64,000 nt of DNA from Prochlorococcus sp. HOT208_60m_808G21 (GTDB lineage Bacteria; Cyanobacteriota; Cyanobacteriia; PCC-6307; Cyanobiaceae). The notes under the pieces are model-generated. The model was not told the origin of the DNA, made no database searches, and saw nothing but the letters and a program-made list of their open reading frames with translations. The stretch is taken from positions 1 through 64,000 of the forward strand of contig MWOY01000106.1 in NCBI GenBank assembly GCA_002026015.1, in the 5' to 3' direction. Positions 19,726-30,357 of this stretch are shown here, piece by piece. Position 1 is the stretch's first letter. The number at the start of each line of letters is the position of its first letter. A program made the position numbers and the translations under genes.

Positions 19726-20585
19726 TAATTTATTAACATTGATCCTGAGAAAACCTTTTTAGCATTACCGGTCATAATGACTTCACAATCTTCTTTTGAC
19801 CAATCAATTTTAAGATTACCTCCTGGTAAAGTTACTATGGTTTGTGAATTACAAAGGCCTAATTTATAAGCTGCTACATGGATTGCACAGGCACCTGTTC
19901 CACAAGCTAAGGTTGGTCCTGCACCCCTTTCCCATACTTTTACTTTGATATTATCTCTATTTAAAATTTGACAAAAATGCACATTAGTTTTTTCAGGAAA
20001 TAATTCATTTTTCTCAAATATAGGACCAAGTCTGGAAAGAACAATTGACTCTATGTCTTTTACAAAGAATATTAAATGAGGATTTCCCATTCCTACGGCA
20101 TAACCCATATTATTAAAATCTTTCTCAATAAATTCGTGTGAAGGAATTGAATTTATTTTTTTTTCAATTGTTGTTGGAATAATTTGACATTCTAGAATTG
20201 GAACTCCCATTTTTACTGTAATTTCATCATTAATATATTTTGCAATTTTTAAACCTGCTTTAGTCTCAATTTTATATTCTATATTTTTATTTTTCTTTGA
20301 ATCATTTACATGGAGATACTCAACTAAACACCTAATTCCGTTTCCACACATTTGTGCTTCAGAACCGTCAGAATTAAAGATTATCATTTTTGCATAATTA
20401 TCTTCATTAGGTTCTTCTATGAAAATCACACCATCTGCTCCAATACCAAATTGCCTGTTACAAATCCTTTTTATGTCAAATATTTTATTTGTCTTGAAAT
20501 TTTTATATAAATCATTTCCTCTTGAATCAATTACTATAAAATCATTTCCATTACCTTGATATTTTTCAAAAGTTATATTTTTCAT
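19725..20585 (-). CDS. dapF: Diaminopimelate epimerase
   Basis: FEKYQGNGNDFIVID; SEAQMCGNGIRC; GPTLACGTGACA. Confidence 0.97.
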   Translation of the reverse strand: MKNITFEKYQGNGNDFIVIDSRGNDLYKNFKTNKIFDIKRICNRQFGIGADGVIFIEEPNEDNYAKMIIFNSDGSEAQMCGNGIRCLVEYLHVNDSKKNKNIEYKIETKAGLKIAKYINDEITVKMGVPILECQIIPTTIEKKINSIPSHEFIEKDFNNMGYAVGMGNPHLIFFVKDIESIVLSRLGPIFEKNELFPEKTNVHFCQILNRDNIKVKVWERGAGPTLACGTGACAIHVAAYKLGLCNSQTIVTLPGGNLKIDWSKEDCEVIMTGNAKKVFSGSMLIN

Positions 20586-20694
20586 TTGTAGATAATATAT
20601 TTTTAAATTTTAATTATAAATTATTCCTTTTTAACAATCTATTTCTATTTTATACAATGGATATTAAAATAATAATTTAATAAATAAAAATTAA

Positions 20695-23265
20695 GTGATT
20701 TCACCCGATAAACAATATGAGGCTGATACCAATTTATATAATCCATCTGAAATAGAAAAAAAATGGCAGTCAAAATGGACAGAAAATAATTTATATAAAA
20801 CCGATGAATTATCTGAGAATAGCGATAAATTTTATGCCTTATCTATGTTTCCCTACCCTTCAGGTAATCTTCATATGGGACATGTTAGGAATTATGTTAT
20901 TACAGACTTAATAGCTCGGTTCCAAAGGTTTAAGGGTAAATCTGTTTTACATCCAATGGGTTGGGATGCTTTTGGTTTGCCTGCTGAAAATGCAGCAATT
21001 GAAAGAGGTATTAGTCCAAGTGTCTGGACTAAAAAAAATATTTCTCATATGAAGTCACAATTAAAGCTTTTGGGACTATCAGTTGATTGGGATAGGGAAT
21101 TTGCAACTTGTGATGAAAATTATTATATATGGACACAATATCTATTTTTAGAGTTATACAAGGCAGGTCTTGTATATCAAAAGGAATCAGAAGTTAATTG
21201 GGATCCTATAGATAATACAGTCTTAGCGAATGAACAAGTTGACTCAGAGGGTAAATCTTGGAGATCTGGAGCAGTAGTCGAAAAAAAATTATTAAAGCAA
21301 TGGTTTTTAAGGATTACTAATTATGCGGATGAGTTATTGAAGGATTTAGAAAAATTAGATAACTGGCCAGAAAGAGTAAAAATAATGCAAGATAATTGGA
21401 TTGGAAAGTCAATTGGTACAAATATTAATTTCAATATCAATACCAATCCAGATAAGAAAATAACTGTATTTACAACAAGGCCAGATACTTTATTTGGAGT
21501 TACTTATTTAGCAATTTCTGTTAATCATTCATTAATTAAAAATATTTCTGATCAGGAAACTATACATGAGATAGAAAATCTTAAAGAATATTTGAAAAAT
21601 AATAAAGATAAAGAACTTGAAAAAATTGGAATAAAAACCAGCTTAATAGCAATAAATCCGGTTAATTCTGAACCTATTCCTATTTGGGTGGCAAGTTATG
21701 TTCTCGATGAATACGGTACAGGCGCTGTTATGGGTGTGCCTGCTCATGATCAAAGAGATTTTGTTTTTGCCAAAAAAAATAATATTGTTATTAAACAGGT
21801 AATAATAAATGATAAAGGTAAAAAAACTAAAGAGCTTGATAAAGCTTATGTGGAAAATGGATATCTTATTAATTCAAATCAATACAATGGCTTAGCAACT
21901 ACTATTGCTAAATTAAAAATTTCAGAGGTGGGCGTAAATAATGGATGGGCCGAAAATAAAATCCAATATCGTTTAAGAGATTGGTTAATATCTAGACAAA
22001 GATATTGGGGATGTCCGATTCCCATCGTTAATTGCAAAAAATGTGGGTCTATTCCTTTAAACCAATCGGATTTACCTGTTGCATTACCAAAAGATATAGA
22101 TATCTCGGCTAACAAGATTAATGCTTTAGGTGATAATAATAATTGGATAAATACAACATGTCCAAAATGTGGAATAGCGGCAAAAAAAGAAACTGATACT
22201 ATGGACACCTTTATGTGTTCATCATGGTATTTTTTAAGATATCCATCTTCAAAATGTTCAAATAAGCCATTTGAAAAGATTGAAATTAATAAGTGGTTAC
22301 CTGTAGATCAATATGTTGGAGGAGTAGAGCATGCAATATTGCATTTGCTATATGCAAGATTTTTCACTAAAGCTTTACGGGATAATGAATTATTTGAAAT
22401 TGATGAACCATTTAAAAAACTATTAACGCAAGGAATGGTTCAGGCCGCAGCCTATAAAAACAATAAAACGGGTAAATATATTTCACCTTCCGATATTACT
22501 GACTTATCAAATCCAACAGATCCAATTGACAATACCAAACTCGAAGTTCTGTTCGAGAAGATGTCTAAGTCAAAATATAATGGAATAGACCCTGAATCAG
22601 TAATTAAAAAATATGGAGCAGATACAGCAAGAATGTTTATATTATTCAAAGCGCCTCCAGAAAAAGATTTGGAATGGGGAGATACAGATGTTGAAGGACA
22701 ATTTAGATTTTTAAGCAGGATTTGGAAGCTTTATATAAATTGTTCAAAAGATATAAAGAGGAAATTTAATTCCTATCCCGATATAGAAAAAAGTCTAATA
22801 AAGTCAATGAATATAGCCATAAAAGAAATTTCAAATGACATATTAAATAACCAATTTAATACCGCCATTTCAGAATTAATGAAGTTTTATAATTCATTAT
22901 CAAATTCCATTAATGACGTAAACAATAATTTAAAAATTGATGCTTTAAAAACATTTTGTATTTTGTTGGCTCCATTTGCACCTCATATTGCAGAAGAAAT
23001 ATGGCATCTTTTAGGTTTTAAAAAATCTGTACATTTAGAACATTGGCCTTCATTTAATGCCGAGGCACTAAAGGAAGATTCATATGAACTAGTAATACAA
23101 GTGAATGGAAAAGTTAGAGACAAAGTAAATATTAATAATGATATGAATGAAGATCAAATTAAAGAATTGACTCTTAAAAGACCTAACATATTAAAATGGA
23201 CTCAAAATAAGGAAATAAGAAAAATAATTATTGTTAAAGGAAAAATTATGAATATTGTTGTTTAA
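20695..23265 (+). CDS. leuS: Leucine--tRNA ligase
   Basis: [16 protein letters not shown] (HIGH-type), [12 protein letters not shown] (KMSKS); GTG start. Confidence 0.98.
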   Translation: MISPDKQYEADTNLYNPSEIEKKWQSKWTENNLYKTDELSENSDKFYALSMFPYPSGNLHMGHVRNYVITDLIARFQRFKGKSVLHPMGWDAFGLPAENAAIERGISPSVWTKKNISHMKSQLKLLGLSVDWDREFATCDENYYIWTQYLFLELYKAGLVYQKESEVNWDPIDNTVLANEQVDSEGKSWRSGAVVEKKLLKQWFLRITNYADELLKDLEKLDNWPERVKIMQDNWIGKSIGTNINFNINTNPDKKITVFTTRPDTLFGVTYLAISVNHSLIKNISDQETIHEIENLKEYLKNNKDKELEKIGIKTSLIAINPVNSEPIPIWVASYVLDEYGTGAVMGVPAHDQRDFVFAKKNNIVIKQVIINDKGKKTKELDKAYVENGYLINSNQYNGLATTIAKLKISEVGVNNGWAENKIQYRLRDWLISRQRYWGCPIPIVNCKKCGSIPLNQSDLPVALPKDIDISANKINALGDNNNWINTTCPKCGIAAKKETDTMDTFMCSSWYFLRYPSSKCSNKPFEKIEINKWLPVDQYVGGVEHAILHLLYARFFTKALRDNELFEIDEPFKKLLTQGMVQAAAYKNNKTGKYISPSDITDLSNPTDPIDNTKLEVLFEKMSKSKYNGIDPESVIKKYGADTARMFILFKAPPEKDLEWGDTDVEGQFRFLSRIWKLYINCSKDIKRKFNSYPDIEKSLIKSMNIAIKEISNDILNNQFNTAISELMKFYNSLSNSINDVNNNLKIDALKTFCILLAPFAPHIAEEIWHLLGFKKSVHLEHWPSFNAEALKEDSYELVIQVNGKVRDKVNINNDMNEDQIKELTLKRPNILKWTQNKEIRKIIIVKGKIMNIVV

Positions 23266-24845
23266 AAATTAATTTTTTGAATAACTAATGAATTTGGATT
23301 TGACCAATCGCCCTTAACTAAATAATTATCATTACCAAAGCACATTTCACGGAGTATGAAAAATATAGGTTCGCTCACTGAATTATCAAATAATGATGTT
23401 ATGTCATCTATAGAATATTCTCCACCTTCCTCTAATAAATTACTTACTTTTTGTTGATACTCAATAATATTTGCGGCTGCTTTCTTTCCAGCTTCAACTC
23501 CAGGTTGATCATATGCATTTATATTTACCAATTCAGCGTAGAAGGATACAGCCCTCTCAAATAAAGCGATTAAGGCACCTAGTGAAAAACAATTTAACTT
23601 TTCTAATGTAATAGTGATACTTTGTCTATTTTCAGTAGAAAGTGCCGATCTGGTTCCTTGCAAAAAACCAGAAAGATATTCTTTAGGATTCTCTTTTTCA
23701 TCAAAAATATTAGTTGATGGAGAATCTAATAATTCAATAAAAATACAAAAGAAATTATCAATACCATCTCTCAGTTGCTGAACATAAGCATGTTGATCTG
23801 TAGATCCTTTATTACCAAAAACGGAAATACCTTGATTAACTACTTCACCATTCCTATTAAATTTCTTACCTAATGATTCCATTACTAATTGCTGGAGATA
23901 TTTACTAAATACCTGTAACCTATCTCTATAAGGTAATACGACCATATCTCTTTTTCCAATACCATCCCCAGTTAAATACCATGCGGATGATAATAGTGCT
24001 GCTGGATTATTTTTAAAATCTCTTATGCGTGTGGCCTCATCCATTAATGATGCTCCTCTAATAAATTCAAATATATTTTCATTAATAAGAGCTAATGGAA
24101 GTAATCCCACAGAGCTTGTAATACTAGTTCTTCCTCCAACCCAATCATGCAAATTAAATATTTTTAACCAATTTTCAGAAGTGGCTTTTTTAAATAACTT
24201 ACTATCTTTCATAGTTATGGCTATAGCATTAGAATTCCATTCAAGAGAATTGTTTTCGCAGTGACTTTGTATAATTTCCATAGCAATTCTAGGTTCAGGC
24301 GTACCACCTGATTTGCTTACTACTACAAATAATGTTGTTGATAACTTTTCAGATAATTCTTCTAACTTTTCGCTGATTAAAAAAGGATCAACATTATCGA
24401 TATAAGAAAAATTTAAACCTTTAGAGCACTTCTGTAGTGACTCTGTAATAAGTAATGGTCCTAAACCACTTCCACCAATTCCTATCCATAAAACATCAGT
24501 ATAATGTTGATTATTCTTATTCTTAATATCTCCATCTAAAATTTGTTTTCCAAATTTAGAGACTGCATTAATATCTGCGCTAATTTCCTCTCCTATTTTT
24601 GAAGATGGAGAAATTGATGGATTTCTAAGCCAATAATGGCCAACTTGTCTATTTTCATCAATATTTGAGAATGCACCATTTTCTAATTCTTTTATTGATG
24701 AAAAAACATCTATAAATTTATCTTCTAAATTTTTTATCTCATTACTTGTGAAATTAATTTTGCTTATGTCTAACCAAATATTTAATTTTTTATCATACCA
24801 AAGATAATTACAAAATTTATCCCAAGATTTTAAATCTTTATTCAT
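23262..24845 (-). CDS. pgi: Glucose-6-phosphate isomerase
   Basis: [57 protein letters not shown]. Confidence 0.96.
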   Translation of the reverse strand: MNKDLKSWDKFCNYLWYDKKLNIWLDISKINFTSNEIKNLEDKFIDVFSSIKELENGAFSNIDENRQVGHYWLRNPSISPSSKIGEEISADINAVSKFGKQILDGDIKNKNNQHYTDVLWIGIGGSGLGPLLITESLQKCSKGLNFSYIDNVDPFLISEKLEELSEKLSTTLFVVVSKSGGTPEPRIAMEIIQSHCENNSLEWNSNAIAITMKDSKLFKKATSENWLKIFNLHDWVGGRTSITSSVGLLPLALINENIFEFIRGASLMDEATRIRDFKNNPAALLSSAWYLTGDGIGKRDMVVLPYRDRLQVFSKYLQQLVMESLGKKFNRNGEVVNQGISVFGNKGSTDQHAYVQQLRDGIDNFFCIFIELLDSPSTNIFDEKENPKEYLSGFLQGTRSALSTENRQSITITLEKLNCFSLGALIALFERAVSFYAELVNINAYDQPGVEAGKKAAANIIEYQQKVSNLLEEGGEYSIDDITSLFDNSVSEPIFFILREMCFGNDNYLVKGDWSNPNSLVIQKINF

Positions 24846-25026
24846 TTTATATATTTGTTTCTTTTATTTATTTTCAATTATATCTATACGAATAGTACAT
24901 AGATTTGAATCATTTAAATTTGTTTAAATTTTTATCTTCAAATAAATATGTTTTTGAATATAAATAATTAAAATTGAGGGTTTTTTTTATTTCATATGAA
25001 TTTATCATTGGATAAAGTATAAAACT

Positions 25027-25683
25027 TTGACTAGTTCATTTAATTACATAATTTCGCCTGAGATATCTGAATTTAGAAGATTTTCACCAAAATTAAAAAT
25101 AGGTGTACTTGCTTCTGGGAAAGGAACAAACTTTCAGGAATTGATAAATCTTTCTGAAAAAGGACAATTAGATATAGATATAAAAGTTCTAATAACTAAC
25201 AAAGATGAAGCCGGTTGTATAAAAAGAGCTGTAAGTAAAAAAATACCTCACAAAATTGTAAGAGGCAAAGATTTTCTGCAAAAAGAGGCATTTGAATCAG
25301 AAATTGTAAACACTTTAATTCATTACGATGTTGAACTTGTGGTTATGGCAGGCTGGATGAAAATTGTTACTCCATTTTTTATTAATAAATTTAAGAATAA
25401 GATAATAAATATTCACCCTTCATTACTTCCTTCATACAAAGGAGGTACTGCGATAAAGGATTCTATATTAAATGGTTCAAAAATAACTGGTTGTTCAGTA
25501 CATTTTGTAGAAGAGGAGGTAGATAGTGGATCATTGATAATGCAAGCTGCATTGTCAATTAGAGATGATGATGATATTGAATCACTTTCCAAAAGAATAC
25601 AAATGCTTGAGCATAAAATTTTACCTCACTCAATTTCTCAAGCTGGTTTTTTGATAAGAAGTAATTTTATGGAAAATTGTTAG
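25027..25683 (+). CDS. purN: Phosphoribosylglycinamide formyltransferase
   Basis: GVLASGKGTNFQELI; INIHPSLLPSYKGGTAI; GCSVHFVEEEVDSGSLIMQ. Confidence 0.95.
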   Translation: MTSSFNYIISPEISEFRRFSPKLKIGVLASGKGTNFQELINLSEKGQLDIDIKVLITNKDEAGCIKRAVSKKIPHKIVRGKDFLQKEAFESEIVNTLIHYDVELVVMAGWMKIVTPFFINKFKNKIINIHPSLLPSYKGGTAIKDSILNGSKITGCSVHFVEEEVDSGSLIMQAALSIRDDDDIESLSKRIQMLEHKILPHSISQAGFLIRSNFMENC

Positions 25684-26722
25684 TTAAATCAAGACCTTCA
25701 TCCATTGAAAATCCACTCATAATATTTAAATTTTGAATTGCTTGCCCAGTCTGACCTTTTAACAAATTATCAATTGCAGATAAAATAATAATCCTCCCAT
25801 TTCGAATATCAACTTTAACAGAAAGGAAAATTTGATTTGTATTTTTAACCCATTTTGTTGAAGGGTATGTATCTACAGGTAATACTTTAATATTTTTGAA
25901 ATTTCTGTAATAATTATCCAAAAGAATTTTGCAATCATCAGAAGTTAATCCTGGATCTCTTAATCTGCCATATATAGTCGAATGCATACCCCTTGAAATT
26001 GGAACCAAATGAGGTGTAAAAAGCAGTTCAATTTTATTTCCAGAAATTATAGATGCTACTTGCTCGATCTCTGAGGTATGTCTATGGTTTATCAATCCAT
26101 ATGCTGATAAGCCTTCACCACATTCTGATAATAGTAGCTTTTGGTTTGGTTCTCTACCACCTCCAGAAGTACCGCTTTTAGAATCAATTACTATTCCTTC
26201 ATTTTCAATAATTCCTTGCGAAAGATAAGGAACTAGTGGAATAAGAGCAGATGTTGGATAGCATCCTGGACAGGCAATTAATCTTCCTTTTGAAATGGCT
26301 TCCTTATTTATCTCAGGAAGACCGTAGACTGCCTCTTTACATAAATCATCATCATTCCTTTTAAAAATAGCAGCTTCTTTGGAATATACATTTTTCCATT
26401 CATCCAAAGACTTATATCTGTAATCAGCAGATAAATCAATAACTTTAAGTCCTCGATCTAATAATTTCCTTGTCAATGTTGAAGATAGGCCATTAGGTAA
26501 GCAAAGCAAAGCAACATCTGCATTTTTTGAAATATTATCTACTGAAATTTCTTCGATATAAGGATCATTATCTAGATAAATAAAGGGAAAATTATCATTC
26601 CACTTTGATCCAGATGTTTTATTACCTCCTAAAAATGAAATTTTGTATTTTTTAATTTTCTTTAAGAGATTTACCGCTTGAATACCGCCGTAACCAGTAG
26701 CACCTACTATTGCAACATTCAT
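25667..26722 (-). CDS. argC: N-acetyl-gamma-glutamyl-phosphate reductase
   Basis: MNVAIVGATGYGGIQAVNLL; CPGCYPTSALIPL; SGTSGGGREP. Confidence 0.96.
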   Translation of the reverse strand: MNVAIVGATGYGGIQAVNLLKKIKKYKISFLGGNKTSGSKWNDNFPFIYLDNDPYIEEISVDNISKNADVALLCLPNGLSSTLTRKLLDRGLKVIDLSADYRYKSLDEWKNVYSKEAAIFKRNDDDLCKEAVYGLPEINKEAISKGRLIACPGCYPTSALIPLVPYLSQGIIENEGIVIDSKSGTSGGGREPNQKLLLSECGEGLSAYGLINHRHTSEIEQVASIISGNKIELLFTPHLVPISRGMHSTIYGRLRDPGLTSDDCKILLDNYYRNFKNIKVLPVDTYPSTKWVKNTNQIFLSVKVDIRNGRIIILSAIDNLLKGQTGQAIQNLNIMSGFSMDEGLDLTNNFP

Positions 26723-26798
26723 TTCTTTGAATTGGCAGACTTTGAGATAGGATTATAAAGTGTTGAATTTAAGGTAACTAAAACACTATTTTTCTATA

Positions 26799-28535
26799 TT
26801 GATAGGAATAATGAAAGAAACAAGTCCCAAATCAAATAATGGAACAATTTTGGATATAAATGAATCTTTTAAAATTGAATTTGATCCTATAAGTGATGCG
26901 TTGGCTGCTATAAGAAATGGTGAATGCATAATTGTTGTAGATGATGAAAGAAGAGAAAATGAGGGAGATTTAATATGTGCGGCTCAGTTTGCAACTCCAC
27001 AGCAAATTAATTTTATGGCAACTGAGGGACGTGGTCTCATATGCCTAGCAATGCAAGGTGAAAAACTTGATTCTTTAGATTTACCATTAATGGTAGATAG
27101 AAATACAGATGAAAATCAAACAGCTTTTACTATATCAATTGATGCTGGACCTGAAAATAACGTTACTACCGGAATTTCCGCTGAAGACAGGGCAAAGACA
27201 ATACAAGTTGCTATAAACCCAAATACTAAACCTGATGATTTAAGAAGGCCTGGACATATTTTTCCATTAAGAGCTAAGAAAGGTGGAGTATTAAAAAGGG
27301 CAGGTCATACTGAAGCGGCTGTAGATATTGCGGCAATGTCTGGTCTTTACCCCGCTGGAGTGATTTGCGAAATACAAAATCCTGACGGTTCCATGTCAAG
27401 ACTTCCACAACTTAAAGAGTATGCAAAACTGTGGGGAATGAAATTAATATCTATAGCAGATTTAATAAGTTATCGGTTTCAAACTGAGAGATTTGTATAT
27501 AGAAAATCCGATGCTGTACTTCCAAGTATTTTTGGTAATTTCAAAGCTTATGGATATGTTAATGAACTTGATGGTTCAGAGCATATTGCATTAGTTAAAC
27601 AAAAATTATCAAAATTAAGCGAGCCTGTACTAGTAAGAATGCATTCAGAGTGCCTAACAGGGGATGCTTTTGGATCTTTACGTTGTGATTGTAGACCGCA
27701 GTTAGAGGCAGCTTTATCAAGGATAGAAAAAGAGGGAGAAGGCGTTGTTGTTTACTTGAGACAAGAAGGTAGAGGTATTGGTCTAATAAATAAATTAAAA
27801 GCTTATAGTTTACAGGATGGTGGATTAGATACTGTAGAAGCTAACGAAAGATTAGGTTTTCCAGCTGATCTCAGAAATTATGGTGTTGGAGCACAGATAT
27901 TAACCGATCTAGGTATAAAAAAACTGAAATTACTTACAAACAATCCTAGAAAAATTGCTGGATTAGGTGGTTATGGAATAGAGGTAATTGAGAGAGTTCC
28001 ATTAGTAATTTGTCCAAACGATAATAATGCTGAATACTTGAGTGTAAAAAAAACGAAGTTAGGCCACATGATTGATGAAGACAATACTAATTCCAGAAAT
28101 ATCGATCCATTTATATCAATTTTTCTTGATGGGAAATATAAATCTATTGATCTAGTTCCAATAAAAAATAAAGTTATTAAATTCTGTAGTGATAAGAACA
28201 TTAATATCAAACTAGAAAGTACTCCAAGGTTATTGGCTTTTTGGAATAGACCAAAATTAGTTTGGCGAATTTTGCATGATCAGAATAGAACCAATTCCAA
28301 TATTACTGATGAAGAAATAAAGAATATTGAATTATTTATTCAGTTTTTATCCAATTATGAAAATAGTACAAAGATAGGAATCATTGTTTCAAGAAACATT
28401 GAACAAGCATTACACCCAAAAAGCAGCATTAAATTAATCAATACTAATTTTTCTATAAATAATGAAATCTTATATTCATCTACAAGAAAATTTAATCTAG
28501 ATAAAGAGACATTTAGTATTGTTTTTGAAGGCTAA
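26799..28535 (+). CDS. ribBA: Bifunctional 3,4-dihydroxy-2-butanone-4-phosphate synthase / GTP cyclohydrolase II
   Basis: RibB domain ([19 protein letters not shown]) fused to RibA domain ([42 protein letters not shown]). Confidence 0.96.
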   Translation: MIGIMKETSPKSNNGTILDINESFKIEFDPISDALAAIRNGECIIVVDDERRENEGDLICAAQFATPQQINFMATEGRGLICLAMQGEKLDSLDLPLMVDRNTDENQTAFTISIDAGPENNVTTGISAEDRAKTIQVAINPNTKPDDLRRPGHIFPLRAKKGGVLKRAGHTEAAVDIAAMSGLYPAGVICEIQNPDGSMSRLPQLKEYAKLWGMKLISIADLISYRFQTERFVYRKSDAVLPSIFGNFKAYGYVNELDGSEHIALVKQKLSKLSEPVLVRMHSECLTGDAFGSLRCDCRPQLEAALSRIEKEGEGVVVYLRQEGRGIGLINKLKAYSLQDGGLDTVEANERLGFPADLRNYGVGAQILTDLGIKKLKLLTNNPRKIAGLGGYGIEVIERVPLVICPNDNNAEYLSVKKTKLGHMIDEDNTNSRNIDPFISIFLDGKYKSIDLVPIKNKVIKFCSDKNINIKLESTPRLLAFWNRPKLVWRILHDQNRTNSNITDEEIKNIELFIQFLSNYENSTKIGIIVSRNIEQALHPKSSIKLINTNFSINNEILYSSTRKFNLDKETFSIVFEG

Positions 28536-28538
28536 AAA

Positions 28539-28976
28539 CTACTTTAAAGTTGCCTTTAAAATTTTTGACCCATTAGTAAGCTTTAGCACTACATCCATAT
28601 CATCAGTCTTGCCAAAAACTGTATGAACTCCATCCAGATGAGGCTGTGGTTCATAAACTATGAAAAACTGACTACCACCTGTATCCTTTCCTGCATGAGC
28701 CATAGAAAGTGAGCCTGATAGGTGTTTATTGGAATTAATTTCACATTTTATATTATATCCAGGCCCACCAGTTCCAGGCATACCTGAGGCTCCATCACGA
28801 GTATTTGGACATCCACCCTGAGCCATAAATCCAGGAATCACTCTGTGAAATGCTAGACCATCATAAAAACCATCACTAATCAAATTCGTGAAGTTTTTAA
28901 CTGTATTAGGTGCATCGTCAGAGAAAAATTCAATATTAATGTTCCCAACTTCTGTTTCAAATAATGCGGTTGTCAT
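28539..28976 (-). CDS. Peptidyl-prolyl cis-trans isomerase, cyclophilin type
   Basis: [66 protein letters not shown]. Confidence 0.95.
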   Translation of the reverse strand: MTTALFETEVGNINIEFFSDDAPNTVKNFTNLISDGFYDGLAFHRVIPGFMAQGGCPNTRDGASGMPGTGGPGYNIKCEINSNKHLSGSLSMAHAGKDTGGSQFFIVYEPQPHLDGVHTVFGKTDDMDVVLKLTNGSKILKATLK

Positions 28977-29013
28977 GTTTTATTTGTTTAGTAATTAATA
29001 AATATTTTAGTAG

Positions 29014-29406
29014 CTAAAGCAACTTTTCAAGGTTTTCCTTAATAGTGTTTATATCAATGCTATCTATATTAGTATTTTTGTCTTCATCCCAATTTTCAAC
29101 TTCTAGATTTTTCTGTGGTGGTGATATTAATAACCTATCTTCTGCGGTTTTAGGTACAAAATTTTTTTCTACTAATTTGCATTCATAATCTAATTTAATA
29201 CAGAAATCTTTTATTTCCTCTATGTTAATCATCTCAACTGTTGGCAAAGGGAAATCTTGAGCTTCTAGAAGTCCACAATATCTTGTTGCATCATCCTTAT
29301 CTTCAAACATAAGAACAATTGTCCTTCCTTTAAGTTCAATTGAATGAATTCCTTCCTTATCTGTTCCTGAATTATATAAAAGAACAAATATGTTCATAAT
29401 TAACAA
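29014..29406 (-). CDS. DUF3110 domain protein
   Basis: NIFVLLYNSGTDKEGIHSIELKGRTIVLMFEDKDDATRYCGLLEAQDFPLPTVEMI, cyanobacterial DUF3110 pattern. Confidence 0.8.
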   Translation of the reverse strand: MLIMNIFVLLYNSGTDKEGIHSIELKGRTIVLMFEDKDDATRYCGLLEAQDFPLPTVEMINIEEIKDFCIKLDYECKLVEKNFVPKTAEDRLLISPPQKNLEVENWDEDKNTNIDSIDINTIKENLEKLL

Positions 29407-29430
29407 TTTTTCTATTTATATAGTATTTGA

Positions 29431-30357
29431 TTAAGAATCAGAAAGTGATAATTCTTGTAATCTTGTATATAAAGCAATTTCTTCATCATTAATATCAGCT
29501 GGTATCACTACCAAGATTTCAACATATTGATCACCAACATTATCTTCGAAAGTTAAACCCCTACCTTTCAAACGTAACATTCTGCCCGTAGATGATTTTG
29601 GTGGCACTTGAAGTGTAACATTTCCATCAAGGGTGGGAACCTCTACTGCACAACCGAGAAGAGCATCATGAGGAAATAACTCTAATTTATATAAAACTCT
29701 TAAACCATCAATTCTTAAACCACTTTCTGTTTGAACTTTTAATTGCAGATAATGATCTTTACCTCCTCTTGCTACATTTTCAAGCCTTAATCGCCATCCA
29801 TCTCCGGCAAAAGGAGGTGTATCAACTTCTACTACAGTTTCATCTTCAAGCTCTATTAAAATTGAAGCTCCATTCAAGGCTTCTTCAGGAGTTAATTCAA
29901 TAACTGTTTCAATATCTTGGTGGAGTTTAACTGGAGGCGGTTCTTCTGGAGAGGTTGTAGGGTATTGATAATTGTTAAATTCATCATTGTTTGTATTTAT
30001 CGATTCCTCGCCAAATTGTTCATCATCATATTCCTCGTAATTCTTTGGTGAGTATTCATATCCAAATAATGTATCAAGGTAATCTTGAAAATCAGGAAAA
30101 CCTGTCTCGAAATTATTATTTTCATAATCATTCTTGGTATTATCATCAGAACTGTTTTTACTTATATTAGGATCACGAAAATATTCGTATGCTTCGTTGA
30201 TTAGTTTAAATCGTTCTTCTGCATTAAGATCATTTTTATTTAAATCTGGATGCCATTTTCTTGCTTCTCTTCGAAAGGCCTTTTTAAGTTCTTTATCATC
30301 GAAATCAGGGGATAAACCCAAAATCGACAAATAGTCTTTTTTAGAGGAAGTAGTCAT
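29431..30357 (-). CDS. dnaJ: DnaJ-type co-chaperone (J domain plus C-terminal substrate-binding domains, no zinc finger)
   Basis: J domain (KDYLSILGLSPDFDDKELKKAFRREARKWHPDLNK) and CTD repeats. Start placed at MTTSSKKDY rather than the upstream ATG at 30390. Confidence 0.9.
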   Translation of the reverse strand: MTTSSKKDYLSILGLSPDFDDKELKKAFRREARKWHPDLNKNDLNAEERFKLINEAYEYFRDPNISKNSSDDNTKNDYENNNFETGFPDFQDYLDTLFGYEYSPKNYEEYDDEQFGEESINTNNDEFNNYQYPTTSPEEPPPVKLHQDIETVIELTPEEALNGASILIELEDETVVEVDTPPFAGDGWRLRLENVARGGKDHYLQLKVQTESGLRIDGLRVLYKLELFPHDALLGCAVEVPTLDGNVTLQVPPKSSTGRMLRLKGRGLTFEDNVGDQYVEILVVIPADINDEEIALYTRLQELSLSDS

